NCBI GenBank assembly: GCA_963920575.1
Contig: OY986974.1
Coordinates: forward strand, 8,370,610 to 8,434,609
Length of the DNA: 64,000 nt
DNA from: Narthecium ossifragum
Lineage: Eukaryota > Streptophyta > Magnoliopsida > Dioscoreales > Nartheciaceae
Direction of reading: 5' to 3'
Positions 60,001 to 64,000 of the stretch are shown in pieces. The position numbers were made by a program, and so were the translations under genes. The notes under the pieces were generated by a model. That model made no database searches and was not told where the DNA came from. It saw only the letters and a list, made by a program, of their open reading frames with translations. Position 1 is the stretch's first letter, and each line of letters starts with the position of its first letter.

Positions 60001-60145
60001 GTATACGACTTAAACCATTAGTTCCATGTGGATTCGACTCGGACTCATTACTATCTACCCATAAAGTAGTTAGTTAGTGATTCGAATTATAAATTTGTAA
60101 TTTTGGCGTACTTGTTAAGGCTGCGACACTTTTCAAGGCGTGTCA
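57011..60145 (+). repeat. Solo LTR, TGATAAGACG family, with nested solo LTR
   Basis: TGATAAGACGTG to CAAGGCGTGTCA, flanked by an exact GTTAT duplication (57006-57010, 60146-60150). The shared U3 block is at 57235-57345, a GATCGATC pair at 57380-57415, TATA box at 57473-57481 and GGATTCGACTCGG near 60031. Without the nested LTR (57614-59234) it is about 1.5 kb. No coding sequence. Confidence 0.88.
57614..59234 (-). repeat. Solo LTR, TGATAAGTCACAAAA family (minus, 1621 bp)
   Basis: The plus strand begins TGACTCGTCTTG and ends GTGACTTATCA. ACAAC (57609-57613) and AAAAC (59235-59239) form a 4-of-5 target duplication. It has a dense GGATCGATCC array (about 58755-59070) and, on the minus strand, GGGGATTCGACCCG near 57710-57723. 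This is the innermost of five nested insertions. Confidence 0.85.
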
Positions 60146-60739
60146 GTTATCGAGGATATTGTTGGCTACAATGATAATGTTATTGAGGTTTAGAGGTCGT
60201 GCCGCTTCTCCAAGGCCAAGTGCTAAGGATGGTTGTCGATGACCCCGACGTGTGTCCCCAGGCAGTGGTTTCCTGCTGGGTAAAGGATGTTCCTACAGGT
60301 TCTGGTTCCAGTTTCCTCCCAGTGTGTTTGGTTGATGTTCCCAGCGTGGTCGGTTGAGAAGAGTAGGATCCCGTGGGGAATCGATATGGGTTATGGGACC
60401 CCGTGGCATCCTTTAGACTTAGGCAGAGAAACGATATGGTTGTTGTTTTCCTCCCTTTCAGTGTGACGTAGAGTATAACCCTATTGAGCTTTATTGCTCA
60501 CTCTTACCCGGGCTGCGTTTTGCATGGGCAGGCGCCAGCTCATCCTTTACAGTTCTAGCTAGACTAGCTCCTGGCAACGCGACGACTTCCGGAGGCACTT
60601 GAGGTTACTGTGGGATACCAGTTGTACTTTCCGCATATTTTCTTTTTATATAGACATCTTTCGAGTATTTGTTAAATGTATAATTTCCCTCTTTAATGAA
60701 TTTTGGAATAGATCTGTACCTGATGTCTAAACTGTAAAA

Positions 60740-62285
60740 TGACCTCGTTCACACGACGTCGTTAAATAGCACAACTTGACACAATTTATAAATATATAAT
60801 CCTTCAATCTATCACTACTCTATAGGCATAGAACAGTGGTGAGATCAAGAGTCGAACCACAGGGAAAATCGTATCTTTTAGGGCAAATGAATCAATATCA
60901 AAGCTCAGATACTCTAATTCTAAAGCGAAAAAGGATTTTATGGATTTTTATTAAAATAATTATGAAACCAAATAAAAGACTTAAAAGTTATCAATGAGAG
61001 ATAATTCCTAGGGTTTACTCAATCCACTTTAACTTCACCTCCTGTATTCTCTAGTATCCTCTTGTTCTCTAATCTAGACATACGGAATCACGGCTTCTTA
61101 AGCTCGCATGAATTCCTAAAAGAACACTAATGTTATCCTACGACATAGTCTATCTTCGCTTAGCATAGACTGTCTTCGGACTTAACCTGAGTACAATCTA
61201 TCTTTGTTTAGCATAAACTATCTCAAAGGCACACACAAAAGCAACATAAAAACCATCCTACGAATCTCTACCATCAAGCACAGCAATCAAGTAGGTCTGA
61301 ATATACGTCAATGGAACTCAGTTCCTTCAACTCTTCATAAGATAAAATCATATTCATCTGATCATGTCTTTGAAAAGACAACAAGAATCAAACTAGAAAA
61401 TACAGAAAAATTACACTAAAGCTTCTTGAGATCTCTAAGAAGAAGAATCGGCCACTCATCTGATTGACGAACGGCATATAGTTGATAAAGAGATCCCGAG
61501 ATCCAAGCCGCGTCTCCGTCGTCTTCCAAAACTCGAAAAACCTAATTTTTCTCTTTGTTGGCTCCCAAACTTCGGCCACAAGACCCCTATTTATAGGGCA
61601 AACCCTAATACATGATTTTTGGAATTAAACTGTGCTTAAAATTCTAATTTTCCTATTTTCGGTACTTCCCACGTCAGCGGCGCAATCGATCGAACTTAAA
61701 ACCGATCCATCGGACTGCCCAGTCATCGTATGAGTTGGACTTGGATTCTGCCATGTTATCAGCTTCCTTATTCTTCAGCTTCTACTCAAACGCTGACTTG
61801 GAGTCAATTCTGGGGCCAATGTATACAGAATCTGAGCCGATATTCAACATGAAAGTTATAGATATGGACGTTTTCTATCATCTCCGAATTATTCCATAAT
61901 ATTCTGATTAATGTAGAATATTTGGAGAATATTCTCTTGAGCATCGATGGTGCAGCTTTCCAGCTTATGTATCTTCATGTATTCTTCAAATATTTTATCA
62001 GACCATCAGGAATATCGCAAAGTGTACAACAGAAACGTTGTAGACCTTTGAGTTTTCTATAGTATCCCAAAGTTTCAGAATATTTTGACATTTTTCAAAT
62101 ATCTGACGAATATATTACTGACGCTCGACGAAGCAGTTTATTTAGTCATTTTAGCCGAATTTCCTACATTTCTTCTCAAAGCATGATTAAACCAGAAATC
62201 AACTAACAACCTATCAAATACAACTACTCTAGGTATAACAAAGCTAAGTTAAGGGATTGAATCATGAACATTTAGTGACTTATCA
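60740..62285 (-). repeat. Solo LTR, TGATAAGTCACT family (minus, 1546 bp)
   Basis: Exact TAAAA duplication (60735-60739, 62286-62290). The minus strand starts TGATAAGTCACTAAATG and ends GTGAACGAGGTCA. It aligns with 30179-31726 and 43176-44736 but is more diverged. GGTTCGACTC is found on the minus strand near 60850-60860. Confidence 0.88.
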
Positions 62286-62501
62286 TAAAACTCTTATGTT
62301 AAATCAATAGAATCATGTTTCTTCTATCCCTAAGTTTAAATTCATAGCAGTTTCATAGAATTACAGCTTTACCATTAGAAGTCAAATATTTAAATTAACT
62401 TTGAATTCCGCTATGTATCACGCCAGAATGAAAGTGAATAGTAGTAGGAACCCTCACACCTTGGACCGGATGGGTTTTCTGGGTTGGGGTGTGACAATGC
62501 A

Positions 62502-62575
62502 CTTTTCCCAATTTGCACTTTTGTACCACTGGGTTTGGGATTCGCAATTCGATATCACAAAGTGATAATACCATG
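62502..62575. repeat. Pack-MULE left terminal inverted repeat, inner part
   Basis: CTTTTCCCAATTTGCACTTT and GGGTTTGGGATTCGCAATTC continue the repeat begun at 51967-51993. They match the reverse of 63600-63672 closely. The outer part is separated by the solo LTR. Confidence 0.82.
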
Positions 62576-62670
62576 GCAAAGTGGTCCAAGACTCCCAATG
62601 GCTTATGTGGGCTCATGGTAAACTGGTCACATGACACGCACGTGACTACCGTTAGCCCATTTACACACCA

Positions 62671-63225
62671 TTAGTGTATTCTTTCACTGATCGGCCTCCG
62701 CCCAACCGCTCCCTCCAGACCCCCCCCCCCCCCCCCCCCTCTCTCCGCCCCCAACTGGTCTCTCCAAAATAGGTTGGATAGATTGATGCCGGAGGAGAAT
62801 GAGATGAGGTCGAATGCATTCATCTCCCACCGCTCCTCCTTCTCCGCCATTGATTTTGAGATTTGGGTGTCGATCTCGTCATCTTCATACTTCTCCTCTG
62901 CTCCTCGAAAAAGCGTGAGCTCGGCAACCTCTTCGTCATTGAGAGCCTTTCGGAACCAAGGATCCCGTACAATCTCCTTGACAGTGATCCTCTCCTCAAG
63001 ATCGGTGACCATGAGGCGGTTGATGAGGCGGCGAAGTTCTAGAGTGGTCCATTTAGGGCATTTGTACTCACCTCTGTAGATCTTGCAGTACAGATTCGTG
63101 AGATTGGAATCGTTGAAGGGGAGATATCCGGCGGCGAGAACGAGGAGGACAACACCATGGTAGTCGCGCTTGACAAGTATCTCTGGGGAAAAGTAGGCGG
63201 GGGTGCCACAGTGGGTGTTGAGCAA
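62671..63225 (-). pseudogene. Captured CIPK (CBL-interacting protein kinase) fragment
   Basis: Minus strand, intronless. HCGTPAYFSPEILVKRDYHG is the activation segment and P+1 loop. AAGYLPFNDSNLTNLYCKI, GEYKCPKW and ERITVKEIVRDPWFRKA are the C-lobe of a SnRK3/CIPK kinase. NAFDLISFSSGINLSNLF at residues 136-153 is the NAF motif that binds CBL calcium sensors, which identifies the family. About ten residues holding the DxWSxG motif are missing (HG joins directly to VVLLVL), and no N-lobe or ATP site is recognisable, so it cannot be a working kinase. Codons after residue 155 are a poly-Gly tail from a C run and not kinase. The TTG start is only the first codon after an upstream TGA. Further upstream (63226-63400) is frame-shifted GC-rich sequence that may be more of the same gene. 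Confidence 0.85.
62719..62741 (+). repeat. Poly-C run
   Basis: About 20 consecutive C's just beyond the CIPK NAF region. It makes the glycine tail in the minus-strand frame. Length is likely unstable. Confidence 0.85.
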
Positions 63226-63596
63226 AGGATGTGGTCGAGCTCAACGTCGATGTTGGTGTGGGGTCGCGCGTGCGGCGGAGTGTGGCGCTGGGAAGGTCGG
63301 TTTCCCCGCGCTACGCCAGGCTGGTAGGCATGTCGGTGATGAAGAAGGTGGAGAGGACGATGATGGGTGGCCAAAACGACGGTGAGGATGAGGGACATGC
63401 GCCAGCCCTAGGCTGATTTACGAGGAAAACCCTAACTTTCCCTGTCCATTGTTATGTCGTAGAGGGAAGGGGGTTTTGTCGAGGGAGAATACCACCTTCC
63501 GTGGCGAGAAACGGGTGCAAAACTGCGCATGTACGCGCACGTGGGTGGTTTCCCATCAAATTATACTGACGGAGTCGGGGTCGAAACTAAATTTCA
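63226..63596 (-). other. Pack-MULE interior, GC-rich side
   Basis: GC-rich sequence between the kinase fragment and the right inverted repeat. The minus strand has an ATG near 63398 and scattered coding-like triplets but several frame changes. I cannot identify a domain with confidence; it may be the shuffled 5' end of the captured gene. Confidence 0.4.
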
Positions 63597-63696
63597 CTTA
63601 GTTAATAACTTGGTGGTATCGAATTGCAAATCCCAAACCCAAGGGTACAAAAGTGCAATTCGGGGAAAGTGCAGGGTACCGGAATGCAAAAATCCC
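63597..63696. repeat. Pack-MULE right terminal inverted repeat
   Basis: Read in reverse: GGGATTTTTGCATTCCGG, then AATTGCACTTTTGTACCC and GGGTTTGGGATTTGCAATTC. It matches the left repeat base for base over most of its length. Confidence 0.85.
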
Positions 63697-64000
63697 TTTT
63701 ATCAATGCTTATGCAAAACTCAAGGAGACCGATGATCCTCCAAACTCTCGTGAACATTTAGCGTTTATATATTTCTGGCTTTGTAAATTCGTTCTATGTC
63801 TTCCTGCTAAAAGACCCGTTAAAGGATACATCAAACTTGCCCAAGAAATCGCTACTAGAAAACAAGTTATCTTTCTTTCTTCCTTTATTTTGTCTGCCAT
63901 CTATAGAGGTATTTGCTTGACTCTCGATCAATTGAGAGAGGGTGGTGGATTAACTGGTTTTGGCCCTCTCTGGATCGTCCAATTATGGCTTAGAGCCTAT
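63697..64000 (+). pseudogene. PMD gene of Tat B, continuation
   Basis: Directly after the Pack-MULE end the sequence encodes FINAYAKLKETDDPPNSREH, FWLCKFVLCLPAKRPVKGYI and FGPLWIVQLWLRAY, aligning to Tat A at 9499-9802. It joins the 5' part (51334-51966) exactly at the target site, and runs off the window edge. The open frame here is uninterrupted. Confidence 0.87.

Larger units (their letters stand above)
51994..62496 (-). repeat. Solo LTR of TGTC...CACA family (minus), containing further insertions
   Basis: The plus strand reads TGTGAGGACCC at left and GGTTGGGGTGTGACA at right, the reverse of the family ends. The flanks ATACA (51989-51993) and ATGCA (62497-62501) are a 4-of-5 target duplication. 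The LTR itself is seen in pieces: 51994-53857, 56739-57010, 60146-60739 and 62286-62496. It is split by a plus-strand copy of its own family (from 53858), a plus-strand solo LTR (57011-60145) and a minus-strand solo LTR (60740-62285). GATCGATC-type pairs occur at 52788-53310. Confidence 0.83.
51967..63696 (-). mobile_element. Pack-MULE (Mutator-like element) carrying a CIPK kinase fragment
   Basis: The left end GGTATTTTTGCATTCGAGTACC and the right end, read in reverse, GGGATTTTTGCATTCCGGTACC begin a terminal inverted repeat of about 100 bp. Part of its left copy now lies beyond an inserted LTR (51967-51993, then 62502-62575); the right copy is about 63597-63696. A 9-bp duplication flanks it: TTTTATTAG (51958-51966) and TTTTATCAA (63697-63705), 7 of 9 matching, the length expected for Mutator. 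Without the LTR insertion the element is about 1.2 kb. It has no transposase; its cargo is part of a CIPK gene, so it is a non-autonomous Pack-MULE. Confidence 0.85.
50015..64000 (-). mobile_element. Tat-lineage retrotransposon, 3' part (Tat B)
   Basis: An LTR (50015-50975), a polypurine tract identical in style to Tat A, and the start of an antisense PMD gene appear in the same order as in Tat A. The PMD gene is interrupted by a Pack-MULE (51967-63696) and resumes at 63697, running off the right edge. The pol, gag and 5' LTR should lie beyond the window. The LTR differs enough from Tat A to be a separate lineage. Confidence 0.87.

Noticed and set aside
62671..63225. Functional CIPK gene
   Set aside because: It lacks the N-lobe and the DxWSxG segment, has an upstream stop and lies inside Pack-MULE inverted repeats, so it is a captured fragment.

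Overview
This is repeat-rich nuclear DNA from a flowering plant; the species cannot be fixed from the window. Nearly every base belongs to transposable elements, mostly LTR retrotransposons inserted into one another. I found no intact host gene, RNA gene or CRISPR array, and nothing prokaryotic. The evidence is the set of Athila, Tat and copia-type proteins, a Mutator-like transposon carrying a plant CIPK kinase fragment, plant mobile domain (PMD) genes, and many TG...CA elements with 5-bp target duplications.

Layout. (1) 1-6071: the 3' part of a plus-strand Athila element that keeps gag and protease but has no pol, ending in a complete LTR. (2) 6072-7346: unassigned DNA with a TATA box. (3) 7352-25282: a complete minus-strand Tat element (Tat A; target duplication CTTAC). 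It has gag, protease, RT, RNase H and integrase on the minus strand, and a four-exon PMD gene on the plus strand, tail to tail with pol. Two solo LTRs (16934-18428, 18800-21196) interrupt it. (4) 25288-26814: unassigned DNA with a tandem repeat. (5) 26820-48049: a complete minus-strand copia element with very short LTRs (target duplication CAAAG). It is broken by a solo LTR at 30179-31726 and by a complete minus-strand Athila element (Athila 2, 32928-47414). Athila 2 carries an inverted LTR fragment and a further solo LTR (42448-46825), which itself contains another. (6) 48055-50014: unassigned AT-rich DNA. (7) 50015 to the end: a second Tat element (Tat B). Its antisense PMD gene is split by a Pack-MULE (51967-63696) holding the CIPK fragment. 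The Pack-MULE is split inside its left inverted repeat by a minus-strand solo LTR (51994-62496), which holds further solo LTRs and a 200-N assembly gap. Nesting reaches five levels there.

The coding regions carry stops, frameshifts and lost catalytic residues, so none of these copies looks autonomous. The most interesting signals are the antisense PMD gene conserved at the same place in two Tat copies; the nested Pack-MULE; GATCGATC hairpin arrays and a tRNA B-box-like motif shared by several otherwise different LTR families; a dispersed TGGYCGAT word throughout the Tat elements; and a palindromic pair of LTR fragments.

Element boundaries marked by target duplications are read directly from sequence. 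Lineage names rest on recognised protein motifs. Functional statements are inference.
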